Positions 1-7,002 of a stretch of 10,504 nt of DNA are shown here, piece by piece. Numbering within the stretch: position 1 is the first letter of the stretch; the number at the start of each line of letters is the position of its first letter. Origin of the DNA: an uncultured bacterium (GTDB lineage: Bacteria > Actinomycetota > Coriobacteriia > Coriobacteriales > Coriobacteriaceae). Made by a program: the position numbers and the translations under genes. The stretch spans positions 1 through 10,504 of the forward strand of contig CAJMOP010000069.1 of the NCBI GenBank assembly GCA_905215115.1, read 5' to 3'. The notes beneath the pieces were generated by a model, which was given only the letters and a program-made list of their open reading frames with translations, did no database searches and was not told the origin of the DNA.

Positions 1-208
1 CGGGCGCGCCTACGCGCGCCAACTGCCGGAAGACGCACTGCTCTTGGAGACGGATGCGCCCGCATGGCTCGATGCCCCCTGCTCCGCCGCAGAGCTGGAA
101 GCCTCGCTCGCCCACACGCTCTCCCTGCTCGCCGAGATCCGCGGCACCTCTACGCAAACGCTCGCCCCCGCTCTTGCGGAGACGAGCGTGCGTCTCTTGC
201 GATTGTAA
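1..208 (+). CDS. tatD: TatD-family metal-dependent hydrolase, C-terminal fragment
   Basis: Only the last 68 codons are in the window (codons begin at position 2; stop TAA at 206-208). The visible protein contains LPEDALLLETDAPAW. This matches the conserved TatD segment ending in E-T-D-x-P, whose Asp is a catalytic metal ligand in this family. The rest follows the usual TatD C-terminus: a helix ending in 'LLAEIRG', a 'TST' turn, and a final helix before a terminal 'RLLRL' in place of the common N-x-x-R-L-F. TatD proteins are TIM-barrel metal-dependent hydrolases with reported 3'-5' exonuclease or deoxyribonuclease activity in the cytoplasm. The gene converges on the sugar operon and is probably not related to it. 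The family is fairly certain; the exact TatD subgroup (TatD, YcfH, YjjV) cannot be told from this fragment. Confidence 0.85.
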   Translation, partial: GRAYARQLPEDALLLETDAPAWLDAPCSAAELEASLAHTLSLLAEIRGTSTQTLAPALAETSVRLLRL

Positions 209-214
209 TCAGCA

Positions 215-234
215 GATGCGCGGGGCGGCGCATC
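215..234. terminator. Hairpin between two convergent genes
   Basis: A perfect 7-bp inverted repeat (GATGCGC / GCGCATC, 6-base loop) lies just after the TatD-like stop codon and 39 bases past the stop of the minus-strand operon. Its position suits a bidirectional transcription end. It has no run of T on either strand, so it is not a classic Rho-independent terminator, and the call is tentative. Confidence 0.35.
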
Positions 235-272
235 GCGCAACTCGATTAACCTCCCCGCCGCAGTCCGGACGG

Positions 273-1379
273 TTAGACCACATTGAACGTGAAGCGCGTG
301 CCCGCACGCAGGCCGTCGAGCAGCATGAGCTCCGCGCCATCGATATACCCCACCACATTCGTCCGCCCGCTGTTTTCCATGGCCGCGAGCGCAATCTGAA
401 CCTCGCCGGCATACTGGCCGTAACCGTCGTTGTCCACGAGCACATCGCCCCGCCGGATATCGACCGTGTTGAAGGGAGCGACCTCCCCTTTCACCATCCG
501 GCTCTCGACGGTGCGCACGAGATAGCCGTTTTGCTCGGGACGACACGACAGGCCGAGGCGCAGGCGCCGCTCAAGCTCCTTCGGCAAACCGGGAGCGCGA
601 TGCAAGGTGAACGCCATCGGGGCTGCGACGCCCGCAGCGATTGCCGCAAGCTCGCGCTCGCTCGCAAAGCAGTTGCCCACGATGATGTCATCCACGCAGC
701 CGAGTTGCACGAGGTGACGGGCCTGCACGGCGGCGGGCAGATCGCGATGCATCTCAAGCGTAGGCAAACCGTCGCATGCCGGCCACGGGCCGAAGGCCTC
801 CGGCTCCTGCGATGACACGAATGCCTGGAGTGGAAGCCCGCGCTCCTTCCACCGACGCGAGCAGGTCAGAAAATACTCGAGCGTCAGACCCGTGTAGCGA
901 TGCGGATAGTAGTTATGGCAGCCTACGATGCGCGCCGGCTCCCCACCGCTCGCGAGCAGCGCCCCGATGTGGTCGCACGCGTTTGCCGAGGCGTTGAGGC
1001 ACACCCCGATGCCCGCCTCGTTGCGCGTGAGAAACGCCTCCTCCATCTCGGAGAGACCGAGATCGAGACGCATGACATCGCAGCCTATCTCCTGGAGAAA
1101 TCCCAGATCGAGCTTGCCGCGCAAAACGCTCGCATTCACGCCGAATCGCGCAAGCACCGAAGGGTTCACGTCGCAGAACACCTCGAAGCCGAGCGCATGC
1201 GCCTCGTCGGTCAAAGCCCGGTAACGTGCCGTGACTTCATCGCGTTCATCGCGGACACCGAGCAGCGCCACGAACAGCACGCGATAGCCGTGACGGGCGG
1301 CGAGGCGCAGGTATTCTCGGCACGCCTCGGCAGAGGCAAATTCCGGGTAGAGGGAAATGCCCAACCGCACCTCACGCAT
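273..1379 (-). CDS. DUF871/MupG-like TIM-barrel protein, putative 6-phospho-glycosidase
   Basis: This 368-residue protein has the hallmarks of the DUF871 (MupG) family: N-terminal LGISLYPE (residues 6-13), the motif CHNYYPHRYTGL (154-165), and a smaller C-terminal domain from about residue 260 with 'RRGDVLVDNDGYGQYAGEVQIAL' character. Length is normal for the family. MupG of Staphylococcus aureus is a cytoplasmic 6-phospho-N-acetylmuramidase that splits MurNAc-6-phosphate-GlcNAc; many other members sit in PTS operons and have no proven substrate. The ATG at 1379 follows a GGGGAGG ribosome binding site and overlaps the GH1 stop by 8 bases, so the two are probably translationally coupled. It is the last gene of the operon. 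The family is clear. The substrate is inference: no murQ etherase or MurNAc transporter is visible, so MurNAc-6P-GlcNAc is not assured. Confidence 0.88.
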   Translation of the reverse strand: MREVRLGISLYPEFASAEACREYLRLAARHGYRVLFVALLGVRDERDEVTARYRALTDEAHALGFEVFCDVNPSVLARFGVNASVLRGKLDLGFLQEIGCDVMRLDLGLSEMEEAFLTRNEAGIGVCLNASANACDHIGALLASGGEPARIVGCHNYYPHRYTGLTLEYFLTCSRRWKERGLPLQAFVSSQEPEAFGPWPACDGLPTLEMHRDLPAAVQARHLVQLGCVDDIIVGNCFASERELAAIAAGVAAPMAFTLHRAPGLPKELERRLRLGLSCRPEQNGYLVRTVESRMVKGEVAPFNTVDIRRGDVLVDNDGYGQYAGEVQIALAAMENSGRTNVVGYIDGAELMLLDGLRAGTRFTFNVV

Positions 1380-2832
1380 GGGAGACCTCCCCGCCGAGAT
1401 CCTCGCCGTTCGTCTCGATCACGCGCTGGTACCAATAGAACGAGTCCTTGCGGCTGCGCTCGAAGGTGCCCGTTCCGTCATCGTGGCGATCGACGTAGAT
1501 GAAACCGTAGCGCTTCGCGAACTCGCCGGTCGAGGCGCTCACCAAGTCGATGGGGCCCCACGAGGTGTAACCCATGAGGTCGACGCCGTCGGCCACCGCC
1601 TCGGCCATCTGCTCGATGTGCTGGCGCAAATACTCGATGCGGTACGGGTCGTGGATGGAACCGTCCTCCTCGACCGTATCGTAGGCACCCAAGCCGTTCT
1701 CCACGAGCATGACGGGCTTCTGATAGCGATCCCAGATGGCATTCAGCGACCAGCGCAGGCCCACCGGATCGACCTGCCAACCCCAGTCGCTCGTCTTGAG
1801 GTAGGGATTCTTTGCGCCGAAGGCGAAGTTGCCGCCCGTCGTCTCGAGCTTCTCGGGATGCGCGGAGAGGCAGACCGACATGTAGTAGCTGAACGTGACG
1901 AAGTCGACCGTGCCGCGCGCGAGCGTCTCGGCGTCGTCCGGCTCCATCGCGACCTCGATGCCCTTCTCGGCAAAGTGGCGCCTCATGTAGCTGGGATAGT
2001 ATCCTCGCACCTGAACATCGGAGCAGAACCAATTGGCCACGCGCATGCGCTGCTGCACGAGCACCGCGTCATCGGGATCGCAGGTATAGGGGTACATGAG
2101 CGCAAACGAGGACATGCAGCCGATGCGGTACTCGGGATAGCGCTCGTGGGCCAGAGCCGTCACGCGCGCGGCAGCGACGAGCATATGGTGCAGCGCTTGG
2201 AAGCGCTCGGCGGGGTTATCGGGCAGGCCGTTGATGGGCCCCTCGTACCCGCGGACGGTGCTCAAGTTGAGCACGGCCCCGCCGCGACCGATGCCCGTAT
2301 TCATCTCGTTCAGCGTTAGCCAGTAGCGCACCTTGCCCCGATAGCGCTCGAACACGCAGGCGCAAAAGCGCTCGAAGCACGCGATGAGCTCATGGCCGGC
2401 CCAGCCGTTGTACTTGCTCGCCAGCGCATAGGGCATCTCATAATGGCTGAGCGTCACGATGGGCTCGATGCCGTGCTCGCGGCAGCAGTCGAACACGCGA
2501 TCATAGAACGCCAGACCGAGCTCGTTGGGCTCCGCCTCCTCCCCCGTAGGGAAGACGCGCGTCCACGCAATCGAGAGCCGCAACGCCTTGAAGCCCATCT
2601 CCGCGAGCATCGCGATGTCCTCGCGATAGCGATGGTAGAAATCGCACGCCTCGTGGCTCGGATAGAACGTGTCCGGCTCAAGGGTCGGCGTGATGCGCTT
2701 GTCGCCCTTATGCGAACCGGCCGTGCACACGTCAGGCACCGAGACGCCCTTGCCGTCCACATCCCATGCGCCCTCGATCTGATTGGCCGAGATGGCGCCG
2801 CCCCACAAGAATCCATCGGGAAATCTACCCAT
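1372..2832 (-). CDS. GH1 6-phospho-beta-glucosidase (or close 6-phospho-beta-glycosidase)
   Basis: A 486-residue glycoside hydrolase family 1 enzyme of full usual length. Visible are the N-terminal GH1 signature FLWGGAISANQIEGAW (8-23), LRLSIAWTRVFP (85-95), the acid/base region TLNEMN with Glu176, and the nucleophile region LVENG with Glu378. SWGPIDL (424-430) is followed by SASTGEFAKRYGF. There Ser432, Lys440 and Tyr442 match the phosphate-binding Ser/Lys/Tyr set of 6-phospho-glycosidases, which separates them from plain beta-glucosidases. The enzyme would hydrolyse the 6'-phosphorylated disaccharide delivered by the adjacent PTS to glucose-6-phosphate plus the aglycone sugar, in the cytoplasm. 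The frame stays open for 17 more codons upstream, but the ATG at 2832 is chosen because GGAGG lies 6 bases before it and the protein then starts at MGRFPDGFLWG, as is usual. Cellobiose, gentiobiose or an aryl glucoside cannot be told apart. Confidence 0.93.
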   Translation of the reverse strand: MGRFPDGFLWGGAISANQIEGAWDVDGKGVSVPDVCTAGSHKGDKRITPTLEPDTFYPSHEACDFYHRYREDIAMLAEMGFKALRLSIAWTRVFPTGEEAEPNELGLAFYDRVFDCCREHGIEPIVTLSHYEMPYALASKYNGWAGHELIACFERFCACVFERYRGKVRYWLTLNEMNTGIGRGGAVLNLSTVRGYEGPINGLPDNPAERFQALHHMLVAAARVTALAHERYPEYRIGCMSSFALMYPYTCDPDDAVLVQQRMRVANWFCSDVQVRGYYPSYMRRHFAEKGIEVAMEPDDAETLARGTVDFVTFSYYMSVCLSAHPEKLETTGGNFAFGAKNPYLKTSDWGWQVDPVGLRWSLNAIWDRYQKPVMLVENGLGAYDTVEEDGSIHDPYRIEYLRQHIEQMAEAVADGVDLMGYTSWGPIDLVSASTGEFAKRYGFIYVDRHDDGTGTFERSRKDSFYWYQRVIETNGEDLGGEVSHA

Positions 2833-2838
2833 GGAACA

Positions 2839-2843
2839 CCTCC
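2839..2843 (-). promoter_or_regulatory. Ribosome binding site fixing the GH1 start
   Basis: GGAGG on the minus strand lies 6 bases before the ATG at 2832. No comparable site precedes the longer open frame, so this decides for the 486-residue protein. Confidence 0.75.
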
Positions 2844-2854
2844 AAATACAACGA

Positions 2855-2881
2855 GGGGCGAGACTCGAAGAGCCGCGCCCC
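2855..2881 (-). other. Intercistronic hairpin between IIC and GH1 genes
   Basis: On the minus strand, GGGGCG pairs with CGCCCC. Inside it GGCTC pairs with GAGTC (one G-U) around a TTC loop, with a single C/T mismatch between the two stems. The whole dyad is 27 bases. No T run follows, and the GH1 ribosome binding site comes 11 bases later. It is more likely an mRNA-stabilising or attenuating element that separates transporter from hydrolase expression than a true terminator. Confidence 0.5.
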
Positions 2882-2893
2882 AATCACAAGTCA

Positions 2894-2908
2894 CCCGCAG
2901 AGAGCGGG
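2894..2908 (-). other. Small inverted repeat after the IIC gene
   Basis: CCCGC and GCGGG are separated by a 5-base loop within the 105-base gap between IIC and GH1. It lies next to the larger hairpin at 2855-2881. On the IIC side it is followed by a direct tandem copy of ACATGCGC (2911-2926). No function can be assigned. Confidence 0.3.
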
Positions 2909-2937
2909 GCACATGCGCACATGCGCCAAGATGGTCC

Positions 2938-4242
2938 CTACGCTTCGGAAGCGGCCTTCTCGGCAGCCTCCTTCTCGCACAGCTGATGGTCATACACCTT
3001 CACGAACGGCAGGTAGACCAAGAAGGCGATGACGAAGGCCATAGGGGCAATGAAGAGGTTCTGCCACGCAAGGGAGGGCATGAAGCTCTGCATGATGATC
3101 GGCAGCTGCGTCATGATGAGCAGGTGGCCGGGCTGGAAGAAATCGAACGAGTAGCCGATATAGGCAAAGAACATGATGATCATGGGGTTCAGGATAAACG
3201 GGATGGCCATGATGGGGTTATAGATGATGGGAGTACCGAACGCCATGGGCTCGGAGATGTTGAACACCGCAGGAACGATACCGGCCTTGCCCACAGCGCG
3301 AAGCTGCTCGGACTTGGAACGCATGCAAAGCACGGCGAGCGGCAGCACGTTGCCGCTACCACCGCAGCAAGACATGACGCCATACAGGGCGATCGGAGCG
3401 AACATGGCAGCCTGGCCGGAGGCGACGAGCTCGGCGTTCTGGGTGTAGAACTGGATCATGGGGGCCATGATGACCGGAGAGAGCACCATCGCGCCGTGGA
3501 TGCCGAGACTCCAGAGCAGCTGGCACACAAACGCGAGTACGAACATGCCGGGCACCGACATGAGGGGCGTCAGCGGGATGGACAGGATACCGGCGATGGC
3601 GCCCGGGAGCACGACGCCGATGGTCATCTGGGCAAGTGTGTTGAGACCATGCCAGAGCAGGATGCAGATGACGAGCGGCACGAGGGTCGCGAAAGCGTCC
3701 GAAAGGAACTGCGGAACCGCGTCGGGCATCTTGAGGCTCACGTGATGCTTCTGGCAGAAATCGATGATCTTGACCGAAACCAGCGGGATGATGAGCGCGG
3801 TGAAGAGACCGGTGCCGCCAAGGTAGGTGGTGGCGAGCACTCTCATGGTCGAGCCATCCTGCAGGGTGACACTCTGAACGGGAGCACACACGAGCAGGAA
3901 GAGAATCATGGTGACGATGCCGTTCGCCAGCGCGCCCTCCATCTCCAAGTTCTTGGAGTAGATGTAGCCCACGGCGAAGGCCACGACGACGCCCAGGATG
4001 CCCATGGTCATGTTATAGGGCGTGGTGAGCCACATATAGGCGGCGTCGGTCGTCTCGAGCACGCCTACGATATCCAGCAGCGTGGCGACGACGGTGAAGA
4101 TGGCGCCGGCGAGGATGACCGCCATGGCCGCCATCATGCCACCGCTGATGGCGGACAGGGCCTTGTTGGCCTGGAGCTTGCCGCCCCATTCCTGCAGCTT
4201 CATCATCACTGGGGATTGATACAGGTTGTCAAGTTTGGACAT
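2938..4242 (-). CDS. celB: PTS lactose/cellobiose-family permease, IIC component
   Basis: A 434-residue membrane protein made of about ten hydrophobic segments, the usual size for lactose/cellobiose-family IIC. The family's substrate-site signatures are present. His249 sits in LGIHGAMVLSPVIMAPM (247-262), and Glu331 sits in FNISEPMAFGTPIIYNP (327-343). They correspond to the His and Glu that hold the sugar in the structurally known chitobiose permease ChbC. The N-terminus has the amphipathic lead-in typical of the family, and the C-terminus is a short charged cytoplasmic tail. It would carry a beta-disaccharide across the membrane while IIB transfers phosphate to its 6-OH. IIB, IIA and the GH1 enzyme are neighbours on the same strand. 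The ATG at 4242 has only a weak ribosome site (GGAA), but the protein then begins exactly as relatives do (MSKLDNLYQSP). Confidence 0.95.
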   Translation of the reverse strand: MSKLDNLYQSPVMMKLQEWGGKLQANKALSAISGGMMAAMAVILAGAIFTVVATLLDIVGVLETTDAAYMWLTTPYNMTMGILGVVVAFAVGYIYSKNLEMEGALANGIVTMILFLLVCAPVQSVTLQDGSTMRVLATTYLGGTGLFTALIIPLVSVKIIDFCQKHHVSLKMPDAVPQFLSDAFATLVPLVICILLWHGLNTLAQMTIGVVLPGAIAGILSIPLTPLMSVPGMFVLAFVCQLLWSLGIHGAMVLSPVIMAPMIQFYTQNAELVASGQAAMFAPIALYGVMSCCGGSGNVLPLAVLCMRSKSEQLRAVGKAGIVPAVFNISEPMAFGTPIIYNPIMAIPFILNPMIIMFFAYIGYSFDFFQPGHLLIMTQLPIIMQSFMPSLAWQNLFIAPMAFVIAFLVYLPFVKVYDHQLCEKEAAEKAASEA

Positions 4243-4276
4243 TGGTGTTCCGTTTCTCTTCGATCGAGACGGGTAT

Positions 4277-4573
4277 CTAGCCCTGGACGAGAGACTCGAC
4301 GAGCTTCATGATATTGGCGCAGTTGCCCGTGCCGTAATCGGTCGGCGGAATGACGGCGACCGGCATGCCGGACTCGGCGGCGATGTTGTCCTTCTGATAG
4401 GAAATCTGCGGACCCATGAGGATGCAGTCATACTCATGGCAGACCGTCTTGTACGTGTTGACGCTCTGGGCGGCGATGCTGAAATTGATCCCCTGCTCAG
4501 CGGCATACTTCTCAAGCTTCTTCATGAGAATGCTCGTGGACATCCCCATGGCGCAAACCAGCAATACCTTCAT
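4277..4573 (-). CDS. celA: PTS lactose/cellobiose-family IIB component
   Basis: A 98-residue stand-alone IIB protein of normal length. The N-terminal phosphate loop is MKVLLVCAMGMSTSILMKKL, with Cys7 as the phosphorylated residue. The second half has the expected DCILMGPQISYQ segment (about 49-60) and a conserved Pro-rich IPPTDYG stretch near the end. It accepts phosphate from IIA and passes it to the sugar bound in IIC, on the cytoplasmic side of the membrane. The ATG at 4573 has AAGGAG 10 bases upstream. The gene is 34 bases ahead of IIC and 71 bases behind IIA. Specificity within lactose, cellobiose or chitobiose cannot be read from IIB alone; the symbol follows the separate A/B/C gene organisation and the GH1 partner. 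Confidence 0.95.
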   Translation of the reverse strand: MKVLLVCAMGMSTSILMKKLEKYAAEQGINFSIAAQSVNTYKTVCHEYDCILMGPQISYQKDNIAAESGMPVAVIPPTDYGTGNCANIMKLVESLVQG

Positions 4574-4644
4574 TGTTTTGATTCTCCTTGCATAACGGTC
4601 GTATCAACAAAGACGGCGGCCTTGAGCGCGCCATCCCGCCCGCA

Positions 4645-4980
4645 TTACTCGGCGCGCGTCGCGTCGAGCTCGCGATACACATTCACGATCTCCTCGACCA
4701 GCTCCTGCGCGAGCATCGAGGTCATGAGATGGTCCTGGGCGTGCACGAGCATCACGTCGACGACGGTATGGTCGCCCGAAGCCTCCTTGGAAAGAAGCTG
4801 GGTCTGCACGTGATGGGCCTCGAGCGCGGCCTCCTTGCTCTGCTCGAGCAGGGCCTTCGCCGCCTCGAAATCATGCTCCTTGGCCTTCTTCAGCGCCTCG
4901 AAGGCGAGGCTGCGCGCCTGACCCGCCGAAGCGATGATGCCGAAGGAGATCATCTCGGTGCTCTGTTCCTCCTCTGCCAT
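4645..4980 (-). CDS. celC: PTS lactose/cellobiose-family IIA component
   Basis: A 111-residue helical IIA protein. The phosphorylation motif is VHAQDHLM (79-86). His80 is the expected phosphoryl acceptor, and Asp83 is the residue that binds the central metal in the family's trimer. AHHVQTQLL (55-63) and the N-terminal IIASAGQARSLAFEAL (15-30) are also typical. IIA takes phosphate from HPr and hands it to IIB. The frame is open to a TTG 12 codons upstream, but the ATG at 4980 is preferred because GGAGG lies 8 bases before it and the length then matches relatives. It follows the regulator gene by 51 bases and is the first transport gene of the operon. Confidence 0.94.
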   Translation of the reverse strand: MAEEEQSTEMISFGIIASAGQARSLAFEALKKAKEHDFEAAKALLEQSKEAALEAHHVQTQLLSKEASGDHTVVDVMLVHAQDHLMTSMLAQELVEEIVNVYRELDATRAE

Positions 4981-4988
4981 GGTTTTCA

Positions 4989-4993
4989 CCTCC
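4989..4993 (-). promoter_or_regulatory. Ribosome binding site fixing the IIA start
   Basis: GGAGG on the minus strand lies 8 bases before the ATG at 4980. It supports the 111-residue IIA over the longer TTG-initiated reading. Confidence 0.7.
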
Positions 4994-5000
4994 CTCTCGG

Positions 5001-5008
5001 TTTGCAAA
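5001..5008. promoter_or_regulatory. Palindrome in the regulator-IIA gap, possible operator
   Basis: TTTGCAAA is an 8-base perfect palindrome in the AT-rich 51-base gap before IIA, an unusual composition for this GC-rich window. It could be part of an operator for the upstream PRD regulator or of an internal promoter. No good -35/-10 pair is visible, so this is weak. Confidence 0.2.
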
Positions 5009-5031
5009 TATCTCAATGGAAAACGTATGGG

Positions 5032-6978
5032 CTATCGTGCGGAGCACGACTCGATGGGATCGACCAACTCGATGAGCGTCTGCCAAGAGCGCTCGGAAAG
5101 CAGGCGGTCGATGAACGCCTCGCTCAAAACCAGCTCAGACATCGCCGAGAAGAAGCCTTCGGAGACGTCGGTCGCATCGCGGGCGATTGAGACGAGGAAC
5201 ACCGCCTGCACCTCGCGACCTCCCCAGATGATGGGTTCGTCGGTGAGGGCGAGGGCCACGAAGCTCTGCGTGCTCGCCGCTTCGAGCGGGTGCGGCATGG
5301 CGACCCGGTTGCCGAATGCCGTCGGAGCCGTCTGCTCGCGGCGATACACCAAATCGAGGAAATCGGGCGAAAGGTCGTAGACGCGCGAGGCCTTGCCGAC
5401 CAGCAGCTCGATTGCCTCCTCGGGCGTCGAGCACGACGCATGCGGCAGAAAAAGCTCCTCGCAGAACAGCGGGCGGGTATCCGACCGCCGCGAATCGGAA
5501 AGCAGGATTTCACGCACGTCGCTCACCTCTGCCGCGTCCAGAAAATAGCCCACTTGGCGTACCGGGACCGGCACCTCCTCGGCAAGCGGAACCGTCGTGA
5601 ACACATAGTCGATGCGCGAGAAGTCGACGAAGCGCACGTGGGCGGCATCGCATGTCTCGATATGCTCGACGTACGAACCGAACTCCTGACGATAGCGGTG
5701 CTCCAGCAGCCGGGCGCTGCCCGAGCCCGAGGCACAGACCACCAGAATGCGTTTCTTGGGGGCATCGGTCTTTTGGCGCTCGAGCGCCAAGGCGAAGGAG
5801 AGAGCGATGTAGCCAATCTCTTCCTCGGAAAGCTCAGCTTCATAATGCGCCGCCAACGAGGAGCCCGCCTCGACGGCCATGGAATAGGCAAGCGGAAAAC
5901 GCGACTTGATGTCCCCCAAGATGGGATTATCGAGATGCAGATGGTGATGCAAGCGCACCTCGAGCGGCACGAGATGGCGCGCGAGATTCATGCGCAGCTC
6001 CAAATCGTGCCTCAAGTCGAATCGGAACGTGCGCCACACCGCGTCGAGCATGCCCGTCACGACATCCCACACCTCATCCGAGATGACAAGCCCCGCCTCC
6101 TGATCATCCCCGGCATCGAAATCCCCGAGCAGGCGCTTGCCCGCCAGATGGATGGCGATATAGGCGACCTCCTCGTCGGGCAAAACGACGCCGGTGCGTG
6201 CGCCGATGGCATCGGAGATGCGCCGGGCAATCGGGAAACTCGGGGACTTCCGAATCTCGGTGAGCTGCTCGCCCTCCATGGGCACATAGCAACCTTCGCG
6301 TATCCGCAACAAAGCGATGACGATATGCGTGATGAGGTTGCGGTAGGCGACCGAGTTGATGGCGAAGCGTTCCTCGGTCGTCACGTCGTCGACGCAATCG
6401 GAAACCACGTCGAACAGCGCACGATACGCCTCGGCGTCGACCGAGAGGCGCGCCGCGCCCTTCAGCTCATCCGAGCCCTCCATGGCGAGGCTCGCGAGGC
6501 ACAGACGCTTGGCCATCTCGGATCCGATGACCTTGATGCCATGATGGCTGCGCCTGTCGATGGCGAGGCCAAACTGCGCCAAGCGCTCCTCGACCTGTTT
6601 CAAATCGTTCGATATGCTCGTCCGGGATACATAAAGGACGCTCGCCAGTGTGTCGATGGCGATGTAATCACTGCGCGAGAGCAAATCGTTGAGGAGATAG
6701 GAGACGCGGGCCTCGGCCGTCTGGGGCAACGACGCACGCCGCTGCTTGCGCGCCTGCTCGAATATCGCATCAAGCGCCTGCTCGTCGGCGACGGAAACGG
6801 TATAGCCCCGCCCGCGCGCAAGGTCGATAGACGCGACGCCCTCAAGGCTGCGATTGACCGCCTGCACATGGTTGCGCACGGTACGAACGCTCACGCCGAA
6901 CGCCTCGGCAAGCTCAGCGGGCTTGATGCCCTCGTGCTCCATGATGTGGAGCGCAAATCGCGCCAGCTGCACGTCCAT
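5032..6978 (-). CDS. PRD-containing PTS-responsive transcriptional regulator (LicR/MtlR type)
   Basis: A 648-residue modular regulator. An N-terminal HTH (about 18-42, AELAEAFGVSVRTVRNHV) is followed by a second HTH (about 105-133, LASVLYVSRTSISNDL). PRD1 (about 182-290) has His218 and His277. PRD2 (about 300-402) has His335. A IIB-like domain (about 408-495) has Cys415 in VVCASGSGSA, and a IIA-like domain (about 506-645) has His563 in NRVAMPHP. Such proteins are DNA-binding activators, not RNA antiterminators, whose activity depends on phosphorylation of PRD His by HPr or the cognate PTS. The second PRD2 His, usually in an A-L-H-F context, is Ser394 here (IALSFALALE). The ATG at 6978 follows a near-perfect AAAGGAGGT. 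It is the first gene of the operon, so it probably regulates itself and the IIA-IIB-IIC-hydrolase genes. Confidence 0.93.
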   Translation of the reverse strand: MDVQLARFALHIMEHEGIKPAELAEAFGVSVRTVRNHVQAVNRSLEGVASIDLARGRGYTVSVADEQALDAIFEQARKQRRASLPQTAEARVSYLLNDLLSRSDYIAIDTLASVLYVSRTSISNDLKQVEERLAQFGLAIDRRSHHGIKVIGSEMAKRLCLASLAMEGSDELKGAARLSVDAEAYRALFDVVSDCVDDVTTEERFAINSVAYRNLITHIVIALLRIREGCYVPMEGEQLTEIRKSPSFPIARRISDAIGARTGVVLPDEEVAYIAIHLAGKRLLGDFDAGDDQEAGLVISDEVWDVVTGMLDAVWRTFRFDLRHDLELRMNLARHLVPLEVRLHHHLHLDNPILGDIKSRFPLAYSMAVEAGSSLAAHYEAELSEEEIGYIALSFALALERQKTDAPKKRILVVCASGSGSARLLEHRYRQEFGSYVEHIETCDAAHVRFVDFSRIDYVFTTVPLAEEVPVPVRQVGYFLDAAEVSDVREILLSDSRRSDTRPLFCEELFLPHASCSTPEEAIELLVGKASRVYDLSPDFLDLVYRREQTAPTAFGNRVAMPHPLEAASTQSFVALALTDEPIIWGGREVQAVFLVSIARDATDVSEGFFSAMSELVLSEAFIDRLLSERSWQTLIELVDPIESCSAR

Positions 6979-7002
6979 CGGCTTTGACCTCCTTTCGCCT
7001 AG

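Noticed and set aside
2392..4311. Long plus-strand open frame (639 codons) opposite IIC and GH1
   Set aside because: Its product is a His/Asp/Glu/Gly-rich string with no family features, the usual antisense shadow of a GC-rich membrane protein gene. The minus strand carries well-defined IIC and GH1 motifs.
5290..6987. Long plus-strand open frame (565 codons) opposite the PRD regulator
   Set aside because: Antisense shadow. The minus strand has all regulator domains in order with a strong ribosome binding site.
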